64,000 bases of DNA from Oceanococcus sp964629015. Its GTDB lineage: Bacteria > Pseudomonadota > Gammaproteobacteria > Nevskiales > Oceanococcaceae. The stretch covers positions 1 through 64,000 of the forward strand of contig CAZVMN010000014.1 of NCBI GenBank assembly GCA_964629015.1. Direction: 5' to 3'. The position numbers and the translations under genes were made by a program. The notes under the pieces were generated by a model. It had not been told where the DNA came from. It made no database searches and was given only the letters and a program-made list of their open reading frames with translations. Below, in pieces: positions 34,710-43,100 of the stretch. Every line of letters starts with the position of its first letter. Position 1 is the first letter of the stretch.

Positions 34710-36092
34710 TTAAACCGAACTATCATTTCGAGGCGAGGCACCGGGCATTAAAAATTTGGGTGGAAATAGCTGCCTCGGCGAATGGGTGATTAGAAACCCC
34801 AATAGCATGAGCGGCAATAGCGTCTGAACAATCTGAACCGGCATCAACGCGCCGATACCTTTCGGAACCAGCGTGACCGCTACGATCGCAACAAGAAATG
34901 CTGCAAATCGAGATTCCGGCCCAAACCGCTTGACCCACACCGTCAGTGCCTTTAGGAGCATTCCCGTCAAGAACATTCCGACCATTACACCAGAAAATCC
35001 AAAGTTAACCCACCACTCACCCATAGGACCAAACGGCATGCCCGATTCGGTTGACCCATAATAATATTGGTTAAACCAACTTCCTGGTGTAATTGACTGA
35101 GGCTTTCCCGACCAAATTGCCCTCGGAACTGGAGCCACGATACCCTTCAGGAAGTGCTCACCCAAAAGAAAATTGGAATGATCAAAATCTTGAGTGAGAA
35201 TCGCGAAGTGATCAAATGTATTAAGATTCAAACCCTTGGTCAACTGAGATGCTAGACCTTTTCCCCAGTCCGCTTCACTAATTGAAGACGCATTAAATGA
35301 CGCTACACCTTCGGTCTTAATACTACTGAGAAACTGCCCTCGCACTGTCCCCAAAACTGTCAGAACCATTATTGCGATGATGGCAAAGCTACTAAATCGT
35401 GGCAGTGACAACCTGACCCCAGCGTAATGCAAACCAATAATTGCTAGTAGAACGGGATATATCAGTTCAGACCGCTCCGCTGTCGACAGGAAGTACAAAA
35501 TGGTTGCGGCCAACGCAAGGTAGCCCGCTCGTCTCGCCCTTCTCGCCCCGGGCGTTCGCACGCCCCACGTCAGCACAATAGTGCATGACGCCACGTAACT
35601 GACAAACGTTGGCAAGACCTTCAGTATGGAAGCACCATCATAAAGACCCTCTCGTCGCGCCAGATACATCAACGCCGACACGCTGCCCGACGAACTCAAC
35701 AGCACGGCGAATTGAAGCAACACGGCGCTGGCAAGAAGGACTCCGATAATACTCACTCTTTTAAATGCAACCTGACGCGATTGCAGATATTTCCCCAGCC
35801 CTGCGAAAAGTACTTTTCGGCCCGCGATCACATAACCCAGCGCCACGGCATTAAACCCGATAGCACTCAGCCCAAGAACTCGCAGCACCAGTGATTGCGG
35901 ATCTTCCCGAACCAAGGCAGATCGAGAAAGCTCATCGAATCCGAAAAGCAAAATTGCGCCCCGCACGACATAATCAAGAAAGTAAAAACAGCAGAATATT
36001 GACAGTGGGCTCAAATAGTCTCGGGCCACAAATTTGAACACAAAAAACACGTTCAAAATGAGAGTCGCAATAACAAGTAGTTCGACGATCAT
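34710..36092 (-). CDS. wzy: O-antigen/exopolysaccharide polymerase (Wzy-like)
   Basis: Hydrophobic protein of 460 residues from the ATG at 36092, with roughly eleven to twelve membrane helices and a larger periplasmic loop around residues 250-350. This fits the oligosaccharide repeat unit polymerase group, which joins lipid-linked repeat units in the periplasm. Sequence conservation in Wzy is low, so the call rests on topology, size and location. The start is 4 bp after the stop of the upstream glycosyltransferase. The frame to 36230 would overlap that gene and is rejected. Codon use is more AT-rich than the flanking genes. Confidence 0.8.
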   Translation of the reverse strand: MIVELLVIATLILNVFFVFKFVARDYLSPLSIFCCFYFLDYVVRGAILLFGFDELSRSALVREDPQSLVLRVLGLSAIGFNAVALGYVIAGRKVLFAGLGKYLQSRQVAFKRVSIIGVLLASAVLLQFAVLLSSSGSVSALMYLARREGLYDGASILKVLPTFVSYVASCTIVLTWGVRTPGARRARRAGYLALAATILYFLSTAERSELIYPVLLAIIGLHYAGVRLSLPRFSSFAIIAIMVLTVLGTVRGQFLSSIKTEGVASFNASSISEADWGKGLASQLTKGLNLNTFDHFAILTQDFDHSNFLLGEHFLKGIVAPVPRAIWSGKPQSITPGSWFNQYYYGSTESGMPFGPMGEWWVNFGFSGVMVGMFLTGMLLKALTVWVKRFGPESRFAAFLVAIVAVTLVPKGIGALMPVQIVQTLLPLMLLGFLITHSPRQLFPPKFLMPGASPRNDSSV

Positions 36093-36096
36093 TTGT

Positions 36097-37233
36097 TTAA
36101 TAATCCAGCACAGCTCGGAGCAGGTTTTCCCGCACAACCTTGTTATCAAACCGATGGAGGAAGCGCTGACGCGCTCCACGGCCCAATTGTTCGCGCCGCA
36201 GGTCGCCCTCCCAAAGCGTACGCATAGCATCTGCGAGCTCCACCGGATCGCCCGGCGTCACGGTCAACCCGGACTCTTCATGCTTGCTAACCCAAGGCAC
36301 CCCGGTCGGAAGGGAGGTATTGATCACAGGTCGACCAAACTGCATAGCTTCCAGCTGCATGATTCCAAATGCCTCACTTGCGAGCGTCGACGGCATCAAG
36401 AACACTTCACAATGCGCCAGCAGCCAGTTTTTCTCCGCTTCCGTCACAAAGCGGTCAAGAAAGATCAGCCTATCATTGAGTTCTTTGCTGCTGCCACGCA
36501 CAAGCTCACCACACTCCCCTGCACCAGCGACCACAAGCTTGAAGCTGGGATCTTCTATGCGCCTGACTGCCTCCAGCAATACGTCGATTCCCTTGTAGGC
36601 AGACAGCCTGCCCAGAAATAGCTGATAGCGCCGGGGCAACGCCTGATCCGCTAGGCTCTCAGGCATGGCTGTTGGGGGCGATGTCCAAGGAACTGACAGT
36701 GGAATGATTTCGGTCCTATCGCACACTTTCCGCAGCAATTTTGAATTCGCCGCCAGCGCGGGCGAGGTCGTGGTGACCTTATCAGCGCGAGCCAGGAGCA
36801 GCCTTTGGAAAAGCTCCACCGTCACGCGCAGGCCCCAAGCCTTCACAACATCACTATGCCATGTGACCAGCCATCGCTTGCGTTTTCTTATCAGCATTGA
36901 AGCCAGGCTGCCCAGAGGAAAGGGCTCATGAAAATGCACAACATCCGCACGCCGTGCCAGTCGAACAAACCACAACAGAAAGACTGGCGAAACCGGCAAG
37001 GACCACAGAGTCCCCAGAGAGGCCGTACGATAGACCTCGACACCGGACGGATCTTGCTTGCGATGCGTGATCAGAGACCTCGTCCCGCTGCAGCTCAGCA
37101 CAACGACATGACAGCCCACGTCTGCAACCCACTCTGCATACTGACGCGCTACGGTTTCCACCCCTCCCACTCCGATGTCAGGAGGGTACATCTTGTTGAT
37201 AACCAGTACGGTCCGCACCTTGCCTTCAGTCAT
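36097..37233 (-). CDS. Glycosyltransferase family 4
   Basis: GT-B fold transferase of 378 residues from the ATG at 37233. The N-terminal LVINKMYPPDIGVGGVETV is the acceptor-side start, and the C-terminal nucleotide-sugar site has LASEAFGIMQLEAMQFGRP with the E-x7-E pattern. It retains the anomeric configuration. Donor and acceptor are unknown; it probably adds one sugar to the lipid-linked repeat unit. Its start overlaps the sulfotransferase gene by 8 bp. Confidence 0.92.
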   Translation of the reverse strand: MTEGKVRTVLVINKMYPPDIGVGGVETVARQYAEWVADVGCHVVVLSCSGTRSLITHRKQDPSGVEVYRTASLGTLWSLPVSPVFLLWFVRLARRADVVHFHEPFPLGSLASMLIRKRKRWLVTWHSDVVKAWGLRVTVELFQRLLLARADKVTTTSPALAANSKLLRKVCDRTEIIPLSVPWTSPPTAMPESLADQALPRRYQLFLGRLSAYKGIDVLLEAVRRIEDPSFKLVVAGAGECGELVRGSSKELNDRLIFLDRFVTEAEKNWLLAHCEVFLMPSTLASEAFGIMQLEAMQFGRPVINTSLPTGVPWVSKHEESGLTVTPGDPVELADAMRTLWEGDLRREQLGRGARQRFLHRFDNKVVRENLLRAVLDY

Positions 37234-38104
37234 TCGCCTGACCGTCATCATCCCAGGGTAATATCGCCAGCTGGAGCTCCTCACGAAGCAGAGATTGGTC
37301 AGCTCTGAGGCGCTTCTGGATCTCGGCTCTTTGGTCCGGGCTCAGGCGTGGACGCTCAGAATTCTCGAATTCCTTGTAAATGAGCCTCATTACAAATGAG
37401 CGCTTGACCCGACCCACCACACGCTCCAGGCGAAGCGCGCGGAATGAGTTGGCCGCGATGCGTGCGAAAGCTGCCACAAGATGGGAGCGCGGTCGCGACG
37501 CTTTTTGCACGACCCTTTCGTAGGGAAAATCCGGCAAATAGTCTACTCCCAAGCCCACGCAAAGCTTACGACCGTACTCACGGGGATGACGCTGCAACTC
37601 GTCAAACCAGAGAACCAGCAACTGTTCGCGAGGAAACATGGAGAGGTAGCGCTGCAAATGCCGACCGTAGCTGCTGTGGTCAATCAACTCCGGAAAAGCA
37701 TCCAAAGCTTCTTCCAGTGAAGCTTTGGTACGCCCGCTACGAATCATGAACAGGTAATGGGAAAACAGCCGCTCGACCGGATCTCGTAACGACACCACGA
37801 GCTTCACATCCGGCAACTCCTCGCGAATGCGCGTTGCGGCCTCGCAGGAGAAGAGATAATTGTGGCTCAGTTCACCGATCGCGAGCTGGTCGGGCCGGGC
37901 CGCAGAGAAAAAGCCCCGGTACCAGTCCAAGCCTCGATCATAATACCGATCAAAAAACCACATGTCTTTGGTATTGGGCACATATACTTGTGGGTGACGA
38001 ACCAAAAGTTCGTGAATCCAGGTCGAACCGGACTTGTCAGGCCCGATATACAAAAACGTCGGTAATCTTGTGTTACTGCTCAAGAGGTGCTCTCCACTGG
38101 GCAT
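37226..38104 (-). CDS. Sulfotransferase domain protein
   Basis: Predicted PAPS-dependent sulfotransferase of 292 residues from the ATG at 38104. The 5'-phosphosulfate loop is YIGPDKSGSTWIHELL near residue 18, and the 3'-phosphate site is VKLVVSLRDPVERLFSHY near residue 98, with the conserved Arg and Ser. It resembles heparan-type and bacterial carbohydrate sulfotransferases. It overlaps the upstream glycosyltransferase gene by 32 bp; the frame continues to 38203 inside that gene. It would sulfate the repeat unit or the polymer. Confidence 0.88.
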   Translation of the reverse strand: MPSGEHLLSSNTRLPTFLYIGPDKSGSTWIHELLVRHPQVYVPNTKDMWFFDRYYDRGLDWYRGFFSAARPDQLAIGELSHNYLFSCEAATRIREELPDVKLVVSLRDPVERLFSHYLFMIRSGRTKASLEEALDAFPELIDHSSYGRHLQRYLSMFPREQLLVLWFDELQRHPREYGRKLCVGLGVDYLPDFPYERVVQKASRPRSHLVAAFARIAANSFRALRLERVVGRVKRSFVMRLIYKEFENSERPRLSPDQRAEIQKRLRADQSLLREELQLAILPWDDDGQAND

Positions 38105-39329
38105 AACGTTCACCCAGGGTGCGGTAGAAGTCATTTCGGCGTCGCTGCAAAATGCTGGCCTCGAATCTGCTCGCGACATTCCAGTTGTCTTTTGATGCCT
38201 CAATCATCCGCCCTGGATCACCCAGCAGCGCCGTAATCGCTTTGGCTAGGCCCGAAGAATCATCGGGCTCAACGATGTGGGCCTTGGGCAGCAGTTCACC
38301 GCACCCTCCGACATTGGTCGCCACCGCCGGAAGCCCTGCCGCCATCGCCTCAATCAGGGCTCGAGGCAAACCTTCACGACGGCTTGGCAAAACGAACAAG
38401 TCCGAGCCCAGCAACTGCTGAAATACCGGCGCGCCTGAACCGAGTGCACCAAGGAAGCTCACCGATTTCTCCAGACCAAGTGTTTTTACCAGGCCTTCAT
38501 AGTGCGAACGCAGCCCGCCGTCCCCGACTACGGCCAGCGTCGCTTCAGGGCATGCGAGAAGCACACCAGGCATGGCTCTCAACAAGACGTCCAGACCTTT
38601 GAATGGCCGATCGAGCCGGCCGACAAAAATCATTCGCTTGCTGTTATCCAACGCCTTGCTCGAAATACGTTCTCTGCCACGAGCCAGAAATTCAGCCGGA
38701 ATCTCAACACTTGAGTAGCTGTGCATTGGTCCTTCGAGAACCGGATACTTCTTCTGCAAGGCACTATCTGTCACATACGCTGCCGCTGTTGCTCCAGCCA
38801 GAATGCGTTGGACAACGCTCTTGGCACTCTTTCGCAACGGTGACGCCCACCACACCCCCATCGCGCGGGAGGAGAATGTCTCCTCCGGGTCAGTCACCAG
38901 CTCGACGCCGTAGGGCTGGCCGCGACCCGAGCAGGAAAACCACATGGCGAGTGAAACGGCACCGGGCACACGCAGGATAATCGGCCCCTTTGAAAGGTTG
39001 TCCACATCGAATGGGGATCGTCGCAGCGCGACCCGCACCAGTAATTTGACCACACCGGACAAGCCGCGCCCATCCGGTATGGACACAACCTCCACGCCCT
39101 CGGCATCTACTCTCTTGAACTTCTCAGAGGCAACGTCGCCCCGGCGCACTCGGGCGAAGACACGGATCTGACTATAAGTATTGAGATAGCGCTGCAGAAA
39201 CTGATATGACTCGGCCCCATCTGTCCACACCCGACCGTCCTCAGAACGGATGAAACGGGCTTCCGTGGTGATCTGGATGCACCGACTGCGCGGCCCTTTT
39301 CCAGGGCTTTCCTTTTCAGAATTTGCCAT
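38073..39329 (-). CDS. Glycosyltransferase family 4
   Basis: GT-B transferase of 418 residues. The C-terminal donor site contains VFVGRLDRPFKGLDVLL-type residues (IFVGRLDRPFKGLDVLLRA) and PSRREGLPRALIEAMAAGLP, with the two catalytic-region glutamates. The N-terminus is unusual in having a Glu/Ser-rich start (MANSEKESPGKG). It probably adds a sugar to the lipid-linked repeat. The gene lies 38 bp after wzx. Confidence 0.9.
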   Translation of the reverse strand: MANSEKESPGKGPRSRCIQITTEARFIRSEDGRVWTDGAESYQFLQRYLNTYSQIRVFARVRRGDVASEKFKRVDAEGVEVVSIPDGRGLSGVVKLLVRVALRRSPFDVDNLSKGPIILRVPGAVSLAMWFSCSGRGQPYGVELVTDPEETFSSRAMGVWWASPLRKSAKSVVQRILAGATAAAYVTDSALQKKYPVLEGPMHSYSSVEIPAEFLARGRERISSKALDNSKRMIFVGRLDRPFKGLDVLLRAMPGVLLACPEATLAVVGDGGLRSHYEGLVKTLGLEKSVSFLGALGSGAPVFQQLLGSDLFVLPSRREGLPRALIEAMAAGLPAVATNVGGCGELLPKAHIVEPDDSSGLAKAITALLGDPGRMIEASKDNWNVASRFEASILQRRRNDFYRTLGERYAQWRAPLEQ

Positions 39330-39367
39330 ATCCCTGTCGCCTGGAGGGTTCCGTCAGGAAATCCTGC

Positions 39368-40852
39368 TCAAGCTGCGCTGCTCTGCGGAGCCTTGGGGCG
39401 GGTACCGCGATACATGTGCCAAAGCACCATACCACCCGGCAGTGCGCCCATACGAACCGCAAGAACCAACCACGCCCCGCCAATCAGGACGAGCGCAGGC
39501 GCCAATACCAGCGCTGTCACCGTTTCGGATACCGCAGGCATGACAGTGATCACCCCATAGGCACAACCGACCCCCGCCAGAGCAATACCAATGGCACGGA
39601 AAAGCACCTTCAGCAACGCGAGCGCAGAGCACTCCAGGAGCCGTGCCAGCCGATGTAAGAGGTATGTACACATTAGGAACTCGGAAACAAAAAGCGCCAC
39701 GAACAGCAATCTCCAACCGTCCAACCAGAAGGGCTGCAGGGCAATTATCGCAAATGTAGTCACCCCTATCGCCTGACCACTGGCTTCTGTTTCTGGAGCC
39801 CCCAGACCTCTGGCTATTGGTAATATCAGAAATGAAATACTAGTTAGCAATGCTGCCAGGCATGCGATCTGTAGGGGCTGCGTCGCGAACCTCCATTTTT
39901 CGCCAACCAACGTTGCAACTACGGGCTCGGCCAGCAAGAACAAGGCCCCCATAACGACGCCCACTCCGGCAATCACGCACTCAAGCACCGCCAGGAAAAT
40001 TGGTTGCAGCTTGGCGGGGTCGTTTTGAAATCGAGCCGCAGCCGGAAAGAGGGTTTGGGCACTGGCATTCAAAACATCTCTGATGGACTGAACAGACATT
40101 CTTGATGCCAGATGATAGAGCCCCAGCATCTCAGCCCCGAAGATCCGGCCCACGATGATGCGATCGAGATTACCTTTGAGCTTCTTGATGACCTGCACCA
40201 CAAAAACCCAGCCAGCAAATGGAAGGTTTCCGCGGACGTCTGACCATACAAATTGCAGTCGCAGTTGGTGAGAGACAATGAAGTGGGATACCAGTGTTCT
40301 CAAAAGCCGTCCAATCAAAGCCGACCAGACAATCGCCCATGGACTCTGCAACATTAAGATCAACGGTATCGATGACACTGCGAACCCGGTACCGAAAGAC
40401 AGGGTCAATAGCGATCGTCGCTTGAGTTCCAACTGTCGCGCCAGCACAACAGCGGCTACATTCTCAAAGGCCTGAACTACTGAGATAAGCGCGACCACTG
40501 GAATGTATATCGCCAAATCCGGCATCTGAAAAAACACTGCCGCAGGAGACCCAAGCAATGCGACCACTACTGCCTGCAACATTCTCGGAAGAAAGCAGTC
40601 TAGCGTCCACGCCGTATTCAACTGGGACGTGCTCGGTGACTCACGTTGCTGGATGAGCGCGGGCATAAACCCTAAGGTGCCCACAATCGACTGCAGCATG
40701 ATTGCGACAAGAACCATTGCTGCGACACCGAATTCCTCCACGCTGAGGACGCGGGCCAAGAGCACTTGCTGGGCGATCACTCCCACCTTAACCACCAGGG
40801 TGCCGCCAGAAATCCAGATCGTGCCTCGAGCTGCACGCCGTGCCATGCTCAT
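39368..40852 (-). CDS. wzx: Oligosaccharide flippase (Wzx-like)
   Basis: Polysaccharide transporter of the MATE/MVF superfamily with about twelve to fourteen membrane helices over 494 residues. It resembles WzxC-type lipopolysaccharide biosynthesis proteins (N-terminal GTIWISGGTLVVKVGVIAQQ). It moves the undecaprenyl-linked repeat unit to the periplasmic face for polymerisation by Wzy. A second ATG two codons in is possible. A gene-free stretch of 367 bp lies upstream. Confidence 0.92.
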   Translation of the reverse strand: MSMARRAARGTIWISGGTLVVKVGVIAQQVLLARVLSVEEFGVAAMVLVAIMLQSIVGTLGFMPALIQQRESPSTSQLNTAWTLDCFLPRMLQAVVVALLGSPAAVFFQMPDLAIYIPVVALISVVQAFENVAAVVLARQLELKRRSLLTLSFGTGFAVSSIPLILMLQSPWAIVWSALIGRLLRTLVSHFIVSHQLRLQFVWSDVRGNLPFAGWVFVVQVIKKLKGNLDRIIVGRIFGAEMLGLYHLASRMSVQSIRDVLNASAQTLFPAAARFQNDPAKLQPIFLAVLECVIAGVGVVMGALFLLAEPVVATLVGEKWRFATQPLQIACLAALLTSISFLILPIARGLGAPETEASGQAIGVTTFAIIALQPFWLDGWRLLFVALFVSEFLMCTYLLHRLARLLECSALALLKVLFRAIGIALAGVGCAYGVITVMPAVSETVTALVLAPALVLIGGAWLVLAVRMGALPGGMVLWHMYRGTRPKAPQSSAA

Positions 40853-41219
40853 TTGTCTAACAACATCTCATTATTCCTTGCAATGAACGCACTCACAGCC
40901 AAGGGGGCCCCTAACAGTTTCCACGGCCCATCCGCGAGGCAAGAAGCCACCCTACTACGCCGACACCTTCTGACGTTGATAAGGTATCGGCCTACATTCC
41001 TTGAAAATCAGCGCATAAGTAGTTGGCCATTTTCACCCGCTGATAGGCCTTGCCGCTGAGGCATGCCACGTGACTCTCCCAAGCAAGAAATACCATTCGC
41101 ATTGACGCACGAAATACCAAAATATCTGCTTGCCTGATACAGGCTTGCCATCAGTATGATAGTAGCGCCTGCCAAACTTGCCGCACCCGTTAGTCGCGCG
41201 AATGCCACGATTAAGCGAC
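40853..41219. other. Gene-free stretch upstream of wzx
   Basis: About 370 bp with no gene I can support. One minus-strand frame (41008-41238, TTG start inside the methyltransferase gene, one hydrophobic segment) has no visible ribosome site. The stretch could hold an internal promoter of the locus or mark a join between modules. Confidence 0.5.
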
Positions 41220-42203
41220 CTAATCCCCCCTCACGCAAGTGATCGCAAATGTCTCATTGAAAGGCGCGCCCAACCCCAAGCGCCTCACCGACTCAATTTT
41301 TAGACCGGCATCTTTGATACGGCATTCTAATCCCCGAACATAACCGCTGGCCTTAATGTGAAGCTTGCCCAGTAAAGTCGTCCGCTCAAACACAGGCTCG
41401 AACAAAACAACCCGTCTCGCCACTCTCCCAAGCTCTCTAATCGCCTCCGTTGCATCGTATGGAATGTGCTCCAAACAATGACACGTGTACGCAAAAGAAA
41501 AAGAATCATCTGCGAATGGAATTTTCTTGATATCACCATTAAAAATGTCAAAGTTAGGAAATTCATTCAAATGAGATCTCGATAAAAATGACCTTCTATA
41601 CGAATAATCAAAGCCAACAAAGACCCTACTTTTAATCCGCGGATCCCTGGATAAGTAGTAGAAGTTCAAGCCATCTCCACAACCGGCCTCTAAAACAGGG
41701 CCATCCGGAGCCTCTGCCACATTATCTGCAATCTCTTTGGCCAATTTCGATCTGTACTCACCAACTGGCGCGATCTTCAAAGTTCCGTTTATCCACAACG
41801 GAGACACTACGGACTGCCCCCGATAGTAGTTGACTTCAGGGCGTTCGTACTTGATTTTAACGTTTTCCTGCACCCTGAATTCGCGATGCTGCCGCGCACG
41901 AAAGAAGGAACGGAAATATATTGCCAAGTCTTTTATTACTTTGCGGCACAAGCTGATACGACCGGACCAACCAATATCTTTTACCGCACCAGAAAATGAC
42001 AGGCCATCGAAGTCTTTTGCATCATAATTCTCTTCGCGCACCTGTTCCGCATTGCAAATGCTAGCTTCTAAATCATTTCCTTCGAGAAATATAGGGACAT
42101 TGGCGACAACCGGAAAATCTATTTCGCAACCAGTGCAAATATATGACTCTCTCTGAAAATCCAAAAAGCCACGACAAATTGGGCATACAAAATTTTTGTG
42201 CAT
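41220..42203 (-). CDS. Methyltransferase with N-terminal zinc ribbon
   Basis: Protein of 327 residues from the ATG at 42203. Residues 1-35 form a Trm112-like zinc ribbon (CPIC and CTGC pairs). The central and C-terminal part is a class I SAM methyltransferase with motif I PVLEAGCGDGLNF and the CHCLEHIPYD stretch. It probably methylates a sugar of the polymer or a lipid-linked intermediate. The gene is distinctly AT-rich relative to its neighbours, which suggests recent acquisition. The frame to 42257 adds residues with no conserved features. Confidence 0.85.
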   Translation of the reverse strand: MHKNFVCPICRGFLDFQRESYICTGCEIDFPVVANVPIFLEGNDLEASICNAEQVREENYDAKDFDGLSFSGAVKDIGWSGRISLCRKVIKDLAIYFRSFFRARQHREFRVQENVKIKYERPEVNYYRGQSVVSPLWINGTLKIAPVGEYRSKLAKEIADNVAEAPDGPVLEAGCGDGLNFYYLSRDPRIKSRVFVGFDYSYRRSFLSRSHLNEFPNFDIFNGDIKKIPFADDSFSFAYTCHCLEHIPYDATEAIRELGRVARRVVLFEPVFERTTLLGKLHIKASGYVRGLECRIKDAGLKIESVRRLGLGAPFNETFAITCVRGD

Positions 42204-42284
42204 CAATATTCTATATCGCCTTAACGGAAAATTTAGCCAAACATTAAAATTCAGCAAAAATTCTATATATTTTAAATATAACTT

Positions 42285-43100
42285 CTAGACCCAAGGTATG
42301 GCCTTTCCACCAAGCAAGATTTCCAGACACTCCTTGTCATCCTGGATCAAACCATTGAAACAAACAACATCCTCTTCTGACGGCGGTTTAATTTTAGAAC
42401 CAATAGCCTGATTAAATCTAGTGAAGCCGCGCATAAATAGAGCCTTCCTATCACAAAACTTTCCAATAAACTTTTGAGCTTGAAGAGATCTCGGACTTCG
42501 TAATCGTCGATGCTTATGCCCAGCCAACTCTGTATTAACTGGAATCAACCCCATCCACTTCTGAAATTTCTCAATACTATCGGCAGGTGAATTTTTTAAA
42601 TTCTCAAGAAAGCAGACATGAACGCGCTCTTTGGCAAACCTCTGATAAATGTTTCTGAGCTGCGCCCCATATCTGCTTCTGTCAACGTAATCATGCATTG
42701 GAGATTGACCTGGCAATAAGCCCTCTCTAATACTCGCGGAAAAAGATCGCACTTCCTGCCCAGCGATCGCTGCATGCCAGTAGTGCGAATATGCCCTTTG
42801 CAAGGGGTCCCTGAGAATGAATATGATGCGAACGTTTGGCAGGTCTCTCGCTATTCTCTCAATGGCGCCTGGCGAGTAGTGGTAAGTCGCGCTTTTCTCT
42901 CCGACAATTTGAGCACCAACCGCCTCCGGCTGGCTGAAGTGGCTCTCGTACCACTCCATACCCCTCGCATACAGATCAGGGTCACTGAAGTAGTGAATTT
43001 CTTCCCGCGGCAAGAATATGCGCGGATCCTGCGCGAGAGCAGCAGCTAGCGTCGATGTCCCGGCACGCATTGCACCGACGATGACAAAATCAGGCTTCAT
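42285..43100 (-). CDS. Sulfotransferase domain protein
   Basis: Predicted PAPS-dependent carbohydrate sulfotransferase of 271 residues. The 5'-phosphosulfate loop is FVIVGAMRAGTSTLAAAL (5-22), the 3'-phosphate site is RIIFILRDPLQRAYSHYW (about 91-108), and the SRYGAQLRNIYQRF stretch is typical of the family. The ATG overlaps the stop of the upstream gene (ATGA). It is the most canonical of the three sulfotransferase-like proteins here. Confidence 0.92.
   Translation of the reverse strand: MKPDFVIVGAMRAGTSTLAAALAQDPRIFLPREEIHYFSDPDLYARGMEWYESHFSQPEAVGAQIVGEKSATYHYSPGAIERIARDLPNVRIIFILRDPLQRAYSHYWHAAIAGQEVRSFSASIREGLLPGQSPMHDYVDRSRYGAQLRNIYQRFAKERVHVCFLENLKNSPADSIEKFQKWMGLIPVNTELAGHKHRRLRSPRSLQAQKFIGKFCDRKALFMRGFTRFNQAIGSKIKPPSEEDVVCFNGLIQDDKECLEILLGGKAIPWV

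Noticed and set aside
41008..41238. Minus-strand frame of 76 codons upstream of wzx with one hydrophobic segment
   Set aside because: It has a TTG start inside the methyltransferase gene and no ribosome site. It could be real but I cannot support it.
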